Assembly (NCBI RefSeq): GCF_964656455.1
Contig: NC_135715.1
Coordinates: 39,194,603-39,258,602 of the forward strand
Reading direction: 5' to 3'
DNA length: 64,000 bases
From: Halichoerus grypus
Lineage: Eukaryota; Chordata; Mammalia; Carnivora; Phocidae
Shown: in pieces, positions 1 to 10,210 of the stretch
Layout of the letters: each line of letters opens with the position of its first letter
Numbering within the stretch: position 1 is the stretch's first letter
Translations under genes and position numbers: made by a program
Notes under the pieces: generated by a model
Told to the model about the DNA's origin: nothing
Databases searched by the model: none
The model's input: only the letters and a program-made list of their open reading frames with translations

Positions 1-828
1 GCTAGTGAAACAAAAGCAAAAATGAACTTTTGGGACTTCATCAAGATAAAAAGCTTCTGCACAGCAAAGGAAACAGTCAACAGAACAAAGAGGCAACCCA
101 CAGAATGGGAGAAGATATTTGCAAATGACACTACAGATAAAGGGCTGGTATCCAAGATCTATAAAGAACTTCTCAAACTCAACACCCAAAAAACAAATAA
201 TCAAGTCAAAAAGTGGGCAGAAGAGATGAACAGACACTTCTCTGAAGAAGACATACAAATGGCTAACAGACACATGAAAAAATGTTCATCATCATTAGCC
301 ATCAGGGAAATCCAAATCAAAACCACACTGAGATACCACCTTACACCAGTTAGAATGGCAAAAATGGACAGGGAAAGAAACAACAATTGTTGGAGAGGTT
401 GTGTAGAAAGGGGAGCCCTCTTACACTATTGGTGGGAATGCAAGTTGGTACAGCCACTTTGGAAAACAGTGTGGAGGTTCCTCAAAAATTTAAAAATAGA
501 GCTACCCTATGACCCAGCAATTGCACTACTGGGTGTTTACCCCAAAGACACAGATGTAGTGAAAAGAAGGGCCATATGCACCCCAATGTTCATAGCAGCA
601 ATGTCCGCAATAGCCAAACGGTGGAAAGAGCTGAGATGCCCTTCAACAGATGAATGGATAAAGAAGATGTGGTCCATATATACAATGGAATATTACTCAG
701 CCATCAGAAAAGATGAATACCCAACTTTTACATCAACATGGATGGGACTGGGGGAGATTATGCTAAGTGGAATAAGTCAAGCAGAGAAAGTCAATTATCA
801 TATGGTTTCACTTATTTGTGGAACATAA
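1..828 (+). CDS. L1 ORF2p, C-terminal fragment (partial)
   Basis: The frame is open from base 1, about 275 codons, with no internal stop; the first ATG (22) is internal and not a true start. It encodes the part of ORF2p downstream of the reverse transcriptase domain. The cysteine-rich element CX3CX7HX4C is intact, with Cys codons at 388, 400 and 439 and His at 424. This element is needed for L1 retrotransposition in studied mammalian L1s and contributes to RNA binding. Just after it comes the conserved [14 protein letters not shown] stretch. The endonuclease and RT domains would lie upstream of the window. Whether the complete ORF2 is intact cannot be judged. Confidence 0.8.
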   Translation, partial: ASETKAKMNFWDFIKIKSFCTAKETVNRTKRQPTEWEKIFANDTTDKGLVSKIYKELLKLNTQKTNNQVKKWAEEMNRHFSEEDIQMANRHMKKCSSSLAIREIQIKTTLRYHLTPVRMAKMDRERNNNCWRGCVERGALLHYWWECKLVQPLWKTVWRFLKNLKIELPYDPAIALLGVYPKDTDVVKRRAICTPMFIAAMSAIAKRWKELRCPSTDEWIKKMWSIYTMEYYSAIRKDEYPTFTSTWMGLGEIMLSGISQAEKVNYHMVSLICGT

Positions 829-1128
829 GGAATAACATGGAGGACATTAGGAGAAGGAAGGGAAAAATGGGCGGGGGGAATTGGAGGGAGAGATGAACCA
901 TGAGAGACTATGGACCTGAGAAACAAACAGGGTTTTAGAGGGGAGGGGGGAGGGGGGATTGGTTAGCCCGGTGATAGGTATTAAGGAGGGCGCGTACTGC
1001 ATGGAGCACTGGGTGTTATACGAAAACAATGGATCGTGGATCACTACATCAAAAAGTAATGATGTATTGTATGGTGACTAACATAACATAATAAAATAAA
1101 AAAAAAAACAAAAAACAAAACAAAAAAA
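1..1128 (+). mobile_element. L1 LINE, 3' part (cut by window start)
   Basis: This is the 3' end of a carnivore L1 on the plus strand. An open ORF2 frame runs from the window edge to a TAA at 826-828. A G-rich 3' UTR follows, with the block gcactgggtgttatacg near 1003-1021 that recurs at 14779 and, reversed, near 43780. An AATAAA-type signal at about 1090 precedes an impure A-tail ending near 1128. The 5' limit and the left TSD lie outside the window, so it cannot be told whether the copy is truncated. The long open frame suggests a fairly young copy. Confidence 0.93.
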
Positions 1129-1420
1129 TCATTGCCTAAATCTAACCACTTTGTGAAACTAACCATAAAATCTCATTTGTCCTTATTTTTTTCCACTATG
1201 AGTCGTCTTCTCCAATTAATTTCTTATTAAAATGTTGTTTGAGGTAATTGATTCATTTGCAGCTTTAAGAAATAATACAGAGCGATCTGAGTCTGCTTTG
1301 CCCAGTTTATCAAATGGTAACATTTTGCAAAACTATAGTACAAAATCACTATCAGGGTATTGACATTTGTACAATCTACCCATCTTATCCAAATTTCACC
1401 AGTTTTACTGATACTCATTT

Positions 1421-1446
1421 GTGTGTGTGTGTATGTGTGTGTATGT
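1421..1446. repeat. (GT)n microsatellite
   Basis: GT dinucleotide run with two TA interruptions. This sits at a position where old L1 3' ends commonly carry a GT tract. Confidence 0.9.
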
Positions 1447-1643
1447 TGTAATTACTTCTATACAATTTTATCTCCTGGGTAGGTTCATATATCCACCATA
1501 ACAGTCAAGATATTGAATAGTTCCCACACTACAAATATCCCTCCTATTGCTCTTTTATAACCATACATACCTCTTTCCCATCACCCCATCCTCTCCCCAA
1601 CCCATCCCTAACCCCTGGTAGCCACTAACCTGTCCTCCCCCCC

Positions 1644-1841
1644 TTTTATTTTTAAGATTTTATTTATTTATTTGAGAGAGAGAGAGGACGAGCCGGGGTG
1701 GAGGTGGGAGGGGCAGAGGGAGAGGGAGAAACAGACTACCTACTAAGCAGGGAACCGGACTGGGGGCTCGATCCCAGGACCCCGAGACCACGACCAGAGC
1801 AGAAGGCAGACGCTTAACCGACTAAGCCACCCAGGTGCCCC
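1644..1841 (-). mobile_element. CAN-SINE (SINEC), minus strand
   Basis: tRNA-derived carnivore SINE in reverse orientation: T-rich tail at left, then a (GA)n-like tract, ending at right with the complement of the SINE head (cacccaggtgcccc). It lies inside the ancient L1 remnant. The C-rich flanks make the TSD unclear. It carries many CpG-type changes relative to the younger copies in the window. Confidence 0.92.
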
Positions 1842-1983
1842 TATCCCCCATTTCTTAAGTTTTGTCACTTCACAAATGTTATGTTAATGAAATCATACAG
1901 TATGTAACCTTTTGGTATCAGTGGGTTTTTTTCAACATAATTTCTTGGAGATTTGTCCAAGTGGTTGCATGTATCATTAATTA

Positions 1984-1988
<5 letters not shown>

Positions 1989-2014
<26 letters not shown>
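1989..2014. repeat. 26-base T homopolymer
   Basis: An uninterrupted T run inside the old L1 remnant. It could be a slippage expansion or the tail of a very short retroinsertion; no TSD was found. Confidence 0.85.
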
Positions 2015-2539
2015 ACTGAGTAGTATTCCATGATAAAATCAGTGCGGTGAATCATTCATTAATTGAAGGATATCTGGGATATCCAGATTTGTATAGGGCT
2101 CCAGATTAGCCTACTAAGAATATAGCTGCAACTGAAGGTATGTGTACAAGTTTTTGTGTAAACATAAGTTTCTATATCTATGTGATAAGTGACCAAAGAG
2201 CACGTCATATAGTAATTACAGATTTGATTTCATAAGACTTGATAAGTCTTAGTTTCCAGAAAGGCTGTACCATTTTACATTCTTACAACAGTATATCCAG
2301 TTGTGAATTCAGTGTGATCCACTGTCTCCGCATCCTCACTGACATTTGGTGTTGTCTTCAATTAAGTCTTGATTACTATATCTTTTGCCAAATAAACCTT
2401 AAAATTCTCTGAATGTTCTTCATAAATACAAGCATCTGCCAACCAGAAACAAACAATAAGCCCATAGATGGTGATTTTACTGCAGAAACTTTTGAGTATG
2501 GAGTGGACTTTGTGGTAACCTTAAAATAATGTATTTATA

Positions 2540-2645
2540 GCGGAGCCTGGCTGGCTCAGTCAGGAGAGTGTGTGACTCTTGATCTGGAGGTTGTGAGTTC
2601 CAACCCCATGTTGGGTGTAGAGATTACTTAAAAATAAAATCTTTT
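2540..2645 (+). mobile_element. Older short CAN-SINE, first of a stack of three
   Basis: About 100 bp: head 'gcctggctggctcagtcagg', a B-box-like 'tgagttccaaccccatgttg', then a short body ending in 'attacttaaaaataaaatc'. This shorter form, without the pyrimidine-rich body, looks like an older CAN-SINE subtype. Its tail served as the target for the next SINE: 16 bases (2630-2645) are duplicated exactly at 2844-2859. A degenerate outer TSD may be present (around 2522-2539 versus 3081-3100). Confidence 0.85.
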
Positions 2646-2843
2646 GGGGTGCCTGGGTAGCTCAGTCATTAAGCGTCTGCCATTGGCTCAGGTCATGATC
2701 CCAGGGATTGAGCCCCGCATCAAGCTACCTGCTCCGCGGGAAGCCTGCTTCTCCCTCTCCCACTCCCCCTGCTTGTGTCCCCTCTCTCGCTGTATCTCTC
2801 TCTGTCAAATAAATAAATAAAATCTCTAAAAAAATAAATAAAT
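2646..2843 (+). mobile_element. CAN-SINE, second in the stack
   Basis: A full-length copy with a tRNA-like head (A-box-like tagctcagtcat), a pyrimidine-rich body with the 'cccactccccctgcttgtg' signature, and an AAATAAAT tail. It is flanked by a perfect 16-bp TSD (2630-2645 and 2844-2859) made of the older SINE's A-rich tail, so the order of insertion is clear. Confidence 0.95.
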
Positions 2844-2877
2844 AAAAATAAAATCTTTTAAAAAGATAATATATCTT

Positions 2878-3080
2878 GGGGCGCCTGGGTGGCTCAGTTG
2901 GTTAAGCGACTGCCTTCGGCTCAGGTCATGATCCTGGAGTCCCTGGATCGAGTCCCGCATCAGGCTCCCTGCTCAGCAGGGAGTCTGCTTCTCCCTCTGA
3001 CCCTCCCCCCTCTCATGTGCTTACTCTCTCTCATTCTCTCTCTCTCAAATAAATAAATAAAATCTTTAAAAAAAAAAAAA
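2878..3080 (+). mobile_element. CAN-SINE, third in the stack
   Basis: A full-length copy of the other subfamily (body signature 'ctctgaccctcccccctctc'). The TSD aaagataatatatctt is at 2862-2877 and 3081-3096, so this copy landed just downstream of the second SINE. A- and B-box equivalents (tggctcagttgg and ggatcgagtcccgc) of the internal RNA polymerase III promoter are present. Confidence 0.96.
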
Positions 3081-3096
3081 AAAGATAATATATCTT

Positions 3097-3525
3097 ATAG
3101 AGTGACAAGGGTATATAATGACATTGAAAAACATGCATAATGTTAAATGGAAAAAACTTAAATTATTGTATGTATTGTACATTATATATGGAGAAAATTA
3201 AAGTGTTTCATTATGTTTAACTTTGAGTAGTAGCATTATAGGTGACTCTGTAATTTATTTTTATTTATCTGCAATGTCTAATTTTTTAAAATTACAATTT
3301 ATAAATACAATTTATTTTTAAAATTATAATTTATAAAATTACAATTTATAAAGAAACAGTTAATAAAAACTCCAAACATACCAATGTTTCATGATACATA
3401 TTACTTAGTATTTGCACATCAAGACCCATCTCTCATATCCAAGCGCTTTAAAGAAACCCTCTCCTTTTCAGAACTTTCTTTAATTTTCACCTTCCGTTTG
3501 CAAAGTTATTTCCCTCTTTCCCTTT
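3097..3525. other. Unannotated A+T-rich sequence
   Basis: No gene or clear interspersed repeat seen. A small direct duplication of 'ttataaaattacaatttata' type sequence lies around 3290-3350. Confidence 0.5.
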
Positions 3526-3543
3526 AGAAGGTTGCTATGGATG

Positions 3544-3738
3544 GGTGCCTGGGTGGCTCAGTTGGTTAGGCGACTGCCTTCGGCTCAGGTCATGATCCCA
3601 GGGTCCTGGGATCGAGTCCCACATCGGGCTCCCTGCTCAGCAGGGAGTCTGCTTCTCCTTCTGACCCTCTCTCCCTTCATGCTCTCTCTCTCACTCTCTT
3701 TCTCTCTCAAATAAATAAAAATCTTAAAAAAAAAAAAA
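3544..3738 (+). mobile_element. CAN-SINE with perfect 18-bp TSD
   Basis: A full-length copy of the 'ctgaccctct' body subfamily, with an A-tail at 3726-3738. The TSD agaaggttgctatggatg is identical at 3526-3543 and 3739-3756, pointing to a fairly recent insertion. Confidence 0.97.
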
Positions 3739-3800
3739 AGAAGGTTGCTATGGATGTACCTGTGCAGTTTCATGAATATATTTTGCTATTGTCCTCTTTG

Positions 3801-3842
3801 ACTTCATTAAATGGTAAAGGGACTTCATTAAATGGTAAATGG
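3801..3842. repeat. 21-bp tandem duplication
   Basis: acttcattaaatggtaaagg(g) is followed directly by the same unit with one change near its end (aaatgg). Two units only, so probably a replication-slippage or end-joining duplication. Confidence 0.85.
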
Positions 3843-3894
3843 ATTTCTCCTGTCACTTCTCCCTTAATATACTTTACATGTTCCTTATAAACCA

Positions 3895-3896
<2 letters not shown>

Positions 3897-3933
<37 letters not shown>

Positions 3934-3946
3934 TGTATGCGTGTGT
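3897..3946. repeat. (GT)n microsatellite
   Basis: About 18 uninterrupted GT units, followed by degenerate TTGTGTATGCGTGTG. Likely polymorphic in length. Confidence 0.95.
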
Positions 3947-3975
3947 ATAAATATCCCCAGGCCTTAACTGGGCAG

Positions 3976-4359
3976 TGTCTTAGTCTGCTTGGGCATCCAT
4001 CACAAATTAACACAGACTGGGTAGCTTAAGCAACAGAAATTCATTTTCTCAGTTCTGGAGGCTGAGAAGTCCAAGATCAGGCTGCCAGCCAATTCAGTTC
4101 CTGGTGAGAACTCTCTTCCTGTCTTGTGGATGGCCACTTTCTCAATGTGTCCTCACATGGTGGAAGAGACACAAAGCTCCTGTGTCTTTGCTTCTTTTTA
4201 TGAGGGCACTGGCCCTTTCATTTTAGGGCCCCACCCTTGATTGCATCTAATCTTTATCACTTCCTTATAGGCCCTGTCTCTAAATACAGTCACACTGGGG
4301 GTTAGAGCTTCATTATATGGATTTTGGGGGAGAAGGGAAACAAATTCCATCCATAGCAC
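3976..4359 (-). mobile_element. MLT1-like LTR (ERVL-MaLR), minus strand
   Basis: Read forward it shows the reverse complement of a MaLR LTR. It starts at 'tgtcttagtctgcttgggc' and has 'cagttctggaggctgagaag' near 4051, 'tgtcctcacatggtgg' near 4148 and 'aaatacagtcacactggggg' near 4283. It ends near the inverted LTR start 'ccatagca'. No internal region or partner LTR is visible, so it is probably a solo LTR. It is an old, non-coding remnant. The family name is from memory of the consensus. Confidence 0.8.
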
Positions 4360-4494
4360 AGAGAATCACACACAGTAGGCTTACTTATTAAGCAATCCTT
4401 TCGGCTTTGGCTGCAAAACAACAGAAAAACATATTTTTCAACTAAAATGTAGTTCTAAGTTAGTTTAGCATGGATGTGATCATATGTGCTTTAT

Positions 4495-4810
4495 TTTTTT
4501 TTTTAAGATTTTATTTTATTTATTTGACAGAGAGAGAGATAGCGAGAGCAGGAACACAAGCAGGGGAGTGGGAGAGGGTGAAGCAGGCTTCCCGCCCAGC
4601 AGGGAGCCCGATGTGGGGCTCCATCCCAGGACCCTGGGATCGTGACCTGAGCCGAAGGCAGACGCATAAAAATAATGGATTAGCTGAAATATGGCAATAT
4701 TAATGTAGCTCTTTCTCTGGTTGAATTCAGTGCGTGGAAATAAACAGGTAAAGAGTTGTGAGGAAAAAAAAAAGAACAGACGCTTAACGACTGAGCCACC
4801 CAGATGCCCC
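4495..4810 (-). mobile_element. CAN-SINE, minus strand, split by a later insertion
   Basis: Reverse-orientation SINE with its T-tail at the left (4495-4506) and its head complement (gccacccagatgcccc) at the right end. A 14-bp TSD catatgtgctttat flanks it (4481-4494 and 4811-4824). The SINE is continuous apart from a foreign segment at 4666-4776 that splits the 'ggcagacgc/ttaacgactgag' junction. Without that segment the copy has normal length for the family. Confidence 0.93.
4666..4776 (+). mobile_element. Short polyadenylated retrocopy inside a SINE
   Basis: About 98 bp of non-SINE sequence plus an A10 run (4764-4773) sits inside the CAN-SINE. The SINE motif cagacgc occurs on both sides (4659-4665 and 4777-4783), and the wider flanks agree at 9 of 12 bases. 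An AATAAA at 4739-4744 lies 20 bases before the A-run, the normal distance from polyadenylation signal to cleavage site. This is the signature of a 5'-truncated retrocopy of the 3' end of a Pol II transcript, made by L1 enzymes. I do not recognise the source mRNA. Confidence 0.75.
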
Positions 4811-4824
4811 CATATGTGCTTTAT

Positions 4825-5414
4825 ATAATAGGAATTAAAATTTCACAGAAGAAACTTGAAAAACACTATAGTTTTTCTGAGTTTATAAGGATAATTTCTT
4901 ACTGCTTACATAATTGATAGTGCACTGACTATAATGTCAATTATATTTGCTTTTGTATTTTAAAATGGTACTTCTGACAGTTTTAAAGAAAACTTTCTGT
5001 TGAGTTGTTGATATTGGTGGTAAGTTGTGTTTCACTAAATGTTGCTCCAAACATGTCCTCTTGACCTATTATGCAAAAGAAAGAAGTGTAAGGGCTTAAG
5101 AGGTTTATGCATTTTTTTTTGTTGGGATCATGCATTTGCATTATAATATCATTTGTTGAGGTCAAGACTATCGATTTATTAGCTGAAGGATGGATTTATT
5201 CAGTGTTGTAAAAATGAAAGAAATCGAAATAGTAATTGAAGGTCAGTCAGTGATTGGCATTTTGGAGTAATGGATGGGAAAGGGAGAAAGAAGACAAGTG
5301 TCAGGGGCAAGGGGAGGGGATTAAAAAACACCATGTAAAACAACCCTTAAAACTACATATCCCATGCCATGCATTTTTATTCAAATCTAGTCTGGTAATG
5401 TCATCTGTGTAAAC
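4825..5414. other. Unannotated sequence
   Basis: A+T-rich, with no gene or repeat that I can name. Confidence 0.5.
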
Positions 5415-5530
5415 GTTTCCTCTGTAACTAGGAAGTGAGCTCCTTGAGAAAGAAGCAGAGGTGTAGATTCCATCATATCCTGGGTATCACCAGCACAGCG
5501 CTCATCCCAGAGAAACACTTAATGCACTTT
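5415..5530 (+). repeat. L2-like 3' end
   Basis: It resembles the L2 3' end: 'gtgagctccttgaga' near 5426, 'atcaccagcacagcgctcat' near 5486, then 'cacttaatgcactttctgaatgga'. Ancient, about 115 bp, boundaries approximate. Confidence 0.6.
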
Positions 5531-6463
5531 CTGAATGGAATTGACTTAAACTGAACAACACTAAATTGATCAGACTTTTCCCTTAGGACTGGCTGAAGGT
5601 CCAGGACACAATTGAACCCTAAAGGTTTTTTGTTTTTTGTTTTTTTTTTTTTAAAACATAAGGATGGGCACTTTTCCCCTCTCTATTTTCTTCCAGTCAT
5701 GTACCATTTTTATTTTACCTACATTTTCCACATAATCCCAGTGGATTTGCTGTGATCCTATCATCCGCTTCCACAGTTTACTAACTGCAGTTTGCTTGTG
5801 TAACTGTGGGATGTCAAAATAGTCTCCATTAACATTTAAGACACTATGCTTTACTCTTGGTGTATAATTAAGTGGATGCATCAAAAGTTTGAGCATGATT
5901 TTTTTAAAGATGCTGTCTAACAAAATTATAACTAGGTGTTAAAATTATGACCTAAATGACTATCGAGACTAGCCATTAATTTGGTTTCTAAGACATGAAA
6001 GGTAACTCCACTTCAGAACAACTAATAACAGACCAAATCACTTTGATATATCAACTATTAGATCCCTGACAAGCAATCCTACTGTTAATAAAATAAATGC
6101 ATGTACTAGAGAACACTTTTGGTATAGTCATTCTACTTTCTTTGAGTTTTATGTTATATACTCTCTTACCTTTTCACTGACTAGTTTTTTGGTATGAAGA
6201 AAGGAATAGGCAATCTATTCAGACCTTGTTGCTACTTCTTTATTAGATAAGGCACATATATATAGAAAAGAGAAATCATCTAAAGACTCCCTGCTTCTTG
6301 ATATGGAGGTAAAAATAGATCATTGTTAGCCCTGGTTCCCTTGTGGAAATCCAAAGCTCTCTTTATATTTTATGGATAACTACAATGGGCTTGCATTCTT
6401 ATGGCTGGTTTACCTCCAGAAGTTTTCTTCTTTATCTGCATTCTGCTGCCCCAAAGATGAAAC
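5531..6463. other. Unannotated sequence
   Basis: Mostly A+T-rich. A T-rich run lies at 5626-5653. No credible coding region, and no repeat recognised. Confidence 0.5.
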
Positions 6464-6495
<32 letters not shown>

Positions 6496-6507
6496 TACTA
6501 TTATTAC
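6464..6507. repeat. (ATT/ATC)n microsatellite
   Basis: Trinucleotide run of ATT with four ATC units. It creates spurious Leu/Ser- and Tyr-rich open frames on both strands. Confidence 0.93.
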
Positions 6508-8013
6508 AAAACCACACACTCCTGGGAAGTATTTTTCAATGTAGTGGACATTTTTTTTTCTTAATATTCTAGGATGAGGGGAAATCTGATGAGTTACATC
6601 AAAGGTCAAATAACTTCAAATTTAACATTAAGCTTTTATGTTTTTAAAAATCCTTTGAGGGACTTTGCCACCTTGAATGTCTCCCAAGCCCAGCTCCACT
6701 CTGAAGCCAGATTCTCGTACTTTTTCCTTGTCTCTTCTCCAAATCCCCTACTTCTCTGCTGTTCGCACTCCCTCCTCCCTCCTGGAACAAAACAACTAAC
6801 ATAAAAACCAATCAATAATTTCTTTTTCCAAGCAAGCAGGAGAGGGATTCTCCATGTTTGCTTAGGCTTTTGCCACCATTTTTTTTTGCAGTCTTAGAGT
6901 CTCTCCCAAGCAGAGGAAATATGAGCGCCAGATGTTAAAACAATGAATAGATTACCACTTTATTTTTTGATAGACCAGTGTTCTAGAAGGGATGCATTTA
7001 AATATACAGATCTGTATATTTTCTTGCTTTCATAAAATAACATTTTTAGCACAAAAAGAAATCTTATAATTGAGTATGACAATGTTCAATGATAGAAAAG
7101 CCTGAAGATGAGATCACTAACCACATGAGAGGTGTAAAGCAGAGCGTGAAATCTAAGATGGAGATAAATTTGAAGCTTTCTCTGTACTATCATTAGCAGC
7201 TGTTCTGTCAAAATCTGTCACTCTCCCCAGTTGTTATGAGCCCAGGACTGAGAAAGTTCATTTCAGGAATTTGTTTCACTACACTTTCTGGGCTTCCCAT
7301 GTGGCTTTTCTTCATCATATTCTGTGAATCTTGAGGGCATATCCATTCATGAAAACAAAAAAGCAATCTTTATCACAAAACTAGATAATTATTCTTCTGC
7401 ACTTAAGTTGTTATCACTGTTTATTTATTTGCATGCTGTTATGTTCTCAGTACAAGAGTGAAAACTTTGTGTATCAGCATTAGGATCAATTTGAGGTTAC
7501 AATTTCAAGACATAGCAATTTACCAACAAAAATGATTTACATAGCATTTTAGCACCGATCAAACATGAGTGAGTATATGGTATTCAAAATGTACATTTAT
7601 TGATCTGAAACAGTTAGAAGAATATGTACAAATTTTATGATATTGTATTATGCTTGTATAGCTTCCTAAGGGAAGAATATTCTCCACATGATGTCTATCG
7701 GAGAGAAAAGAGGTTACATCTGTGTGGATGCATATAACCCTTCCATTGATTTATGAACAACAACCAAAAATCCTCAGAGTATCAAAATTAAAAAAACAAC
7801 AAACAAACTCTATGTTATGTGCATGATGTATCTGAGTGAGTTTAATTTTTATTTGCATCTCTGAGATGGATGAAAGATGTAGAAAAAAATCACTTGTGAG
7901 AGAGAACTCCCTATTGACTATGCATCAGGAAAAAAGTAAAATGTGTTGGTATTTCAGCAACTGATGGAATATTTTTATGACTAAATACTAATTTCCGAGA
8001 GGAGAATTCAAAT
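6508..8013. other. Unannotated sequence
   Basis: No gene, young transposon or named old repeat seen. A moderately pyrimidine-rich patch lies at 6680-6790. Confidence 0.5.
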
Positions 8014-8060
8014 AAGAAGAAGAAGAAAGAAGAAAGAAGAAAAAGAAGAAGTAGAAGAAA
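8014..8060. repeat. (GAA)n purine tract
   Basis: Imperfect GAA/AAGAAG run, purine-only on the plus strand for about 45 bases. Confidence 0.92.
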
Positions 8061-8339
8061 CGACACATAGTTCTCCCTGTTTTAAAATGATCTTGCATTT
8101 TCAGAAGATATTGTCATTTTAGTGACATTGCATGTAGCGATCCTTCCATTTCTCCTTCATCAATCTTTTTTGCCATATTTGAAAACCATTTTTAAAATCT
8201 TTGCCAAGCCGTATATAAAAATTTCTCATAAAAAATATTGAAACAGGATGTCAATGTCAGTGTTCTTTTGGGGTCTAGCAGCTTTTAAGATTGCATCCTT
8301 CTGGTCTATTGTCAGCAACAAAGCCATTTCATTCCTGTC

Positions 8340-9270
8340 CCACAATTGTTTCTTAAGCATGGACTGCCTGGCAGACACATTTTAGCCCCTGGGAATATAA
8401 TGGGCAATGACAGTCAATGGCTTTTACAAAGGGCTGCTGTGAGGGAACTAATAAGTTAAATATATATAAAATATTTCGGTTGCAAAAAGTGCTTTGATGA
8501 AAATAAAAGTGGATAATGTGATTCAAAAACGGGGATGGGTGAGCAGTTAGGCTGCTAATCTAGCATGGCTAGATAAGGACTCACCATCTAAGAGGTAACA
8601 TTTAAACCCAAACTTGAAAACAGAAAGATGTCAAGGGTGGGGCAGTGGTTTTGGCAAAGAGGGCCATGTAAATGTCTCGAGGATTGAATGAGCTTTTCTC
8701 TCGAAAAACAGAAGAAAGACCACTGAAGGTGGAACCTCGCAAGTAAGGTTGAGTGTGGTGGGTGATGACAGCAACGGGCAACAGTCAAGTCACGCAACAC
8801 CTTTATTCTAAAAATGAGTTCAGGTTTTATTTTAAGCACAAGGAGAAGACAGTGTGATGTTTAAAGCAGGGGAATGAGGAGCTCTCATTTATAGTTCTGC
8901 TGGATTGCTCTGGCTTGCGTGTAGAGGTGGATTTTCAGGAGCACCCTAGGGAGACACGGAGAATAGTTTGGAGTGTGCTGCAGGTGCCCAGGCAAGAGGT
9001 GGTGGTTTTGGCTAAAGTAGCAGGGGTCAAGAGATAGACGCCAACGGCATGAGCAGATCTAGTCTGAATTCGCAGCCCCCAGGATTTGCTAATAGATTGG
9101 ATTTATCTGTGGAAGGGAGAAGGAAGGATGGCTCCTGGGTTTTCTCCATCATGATTGGGTAGGTAGTGGTACTGTTATAAGAATTGGGATGTGGAAGTGG
9201 GGCAGGAACATGTTTACACAGTCGGGGGAAAGGGGAAGGGAAGAATCGCTGGAATTCTACTTAGAATAAG
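8340..9270 (+). repeat. Ancient mammalian interspersed repeat (class uncertain)
   Basis: A long diverged match to a widespread mammalian repeat. Its landmarks, in order, are 'cctgggaatataatgggcaa', 'aagtgctttgatgaaaataaa', 'gaggtaacatttaaaccc', 'agggccatgtaaa', 'ttaaagcaggggaatgaggag', 'ctggattgctctggcttgcg', 'ggtggtggttttggct', 'ggatttgctaatagattgga' and 'aaggatggctcctgggtttt'. Different parts of the same consensus recur near 32600-33190 and 53655-54645. I cannot fix its class. It has no coding capacity. Confidence 0.6.
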
Positions 9271-10210
9271 TAAAGACAGAGGAACATAGAAGACAACGAA
9301 GTCCACACATCAGTCTCTGATATGTAATTCCCCAAGCCCGAGTGATGTCCAGCCAAACCCATGAATGTTAAATAAACCCCACAAAAGTCAATGAATTCAA
9401 CCAGGGAAGAAAGCTGTTAAAGGGCACGTTAAACTGCATGCCGTTTAGAGTATTACTGTACACAGTGTATACACAAACAAATATGTGGGCATCCTATTTA
9501 TACTTCAGACACACTGATCCGCAGTCCCATATAACAGCAGTTTTAATATAAATGAGGAGCGTGACCATGAGCTGCTAGTGGTGCTTTGTTCCGCCTCATC
9601 TGGGTGGCTCTGGGAGTTATTGTGACTCGGTTTCAGAACTCTCCGTTGACTTAGGGGAAACGGCTTTGCTCTGATCACTCATGCATTTAGTATATCTGCT
9701 TTATGAGATCTGTTTGTGTCCAAAACTAGGAGCTTTTTAAAGGTTTAATGATGTGTAAAACACAGCAGCCTACATGCTGGGTGCAGAAAAAAATATATCA
9801 GGATGATGATGTCATCGGTGATAATAGACTTACATTTTGCTGTGTTTGAATATTTCCTTTTTTTCCTTTTAAGTACATTTTTATGTGGAAGTTGTGCTTC
9901 ATATAGGTGAAGAAATTCAACAACTGCACAGTCCCTGCTTCTGGGCTGATATTGGATCACATTTCCGTAGGTAAGTGTAGAGGTGCCTGGGCAGTGGCAG
10001 GACTATGGCAGAGGCCGTGGGAGGATTCAGGCCAAGTACAAGTGAGATAAGGTAGCTTTCAATCAAAAAGATATTTTAAGTTATGGCCCGGAGACAAAGA
10101 TGTCTCGAGTTAAATCTTCCCTTTCAACTCTGCGATTCAAGAGTAGCTTGCAGCCAATTTTATTAATTGACCATTTATTTGAATTCACATAATTACCTAC
10201 TATGACGTCC
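9271..10210. other. Unannotated sequence
   Basis: Contains several CpGs around 9580-9670, but no gene or nameable repeat. Confidence 0.45.

Larger units (their letters stand above)
1371..2365 (-). mobile_element. Ancient L1 (L1M-type) 3' end, antisense, interrupted
   Basis: Read on the minus strand this is a decayed mammalian-wide L1 3' end. Recognisable antisense landmarks are 'caccagttttac' near 1397, 'ccctaacccctggtagccac' near 1607-1626, 'tcatacagtatgtaacctttt' near 1890, 'gagtagtattccatg' near 2018, and 'ctgtaccattttacattc' near 2265. No ORF survives. A SINE (1644-1841) and a 26-base T run (1989-2014) interrupt it, so it is older than that SINE. Boundaries are approximate because the match is from memory of the family consensus. 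Confidence 0.75.

Noticed and set aside
2646..2720. tRNA-like head with A- and B-box equivalents in each SINE, considered as a tRNA gene
   Set aside because: No complete cloverleaf with acceptor stem, and the sequence continues into the SINE body and A-tail. These are tRNA-derived SINEs.
3532..3714. Open frames of about 60-95 codons beginning near SINE heads (also at 15934-16188, 20405-20593, 23196-23483, 52731-52988, 55271-55453)
   Set aside because: They are translations of CAN-SINE sequence, recur with every copy and have no protein function.
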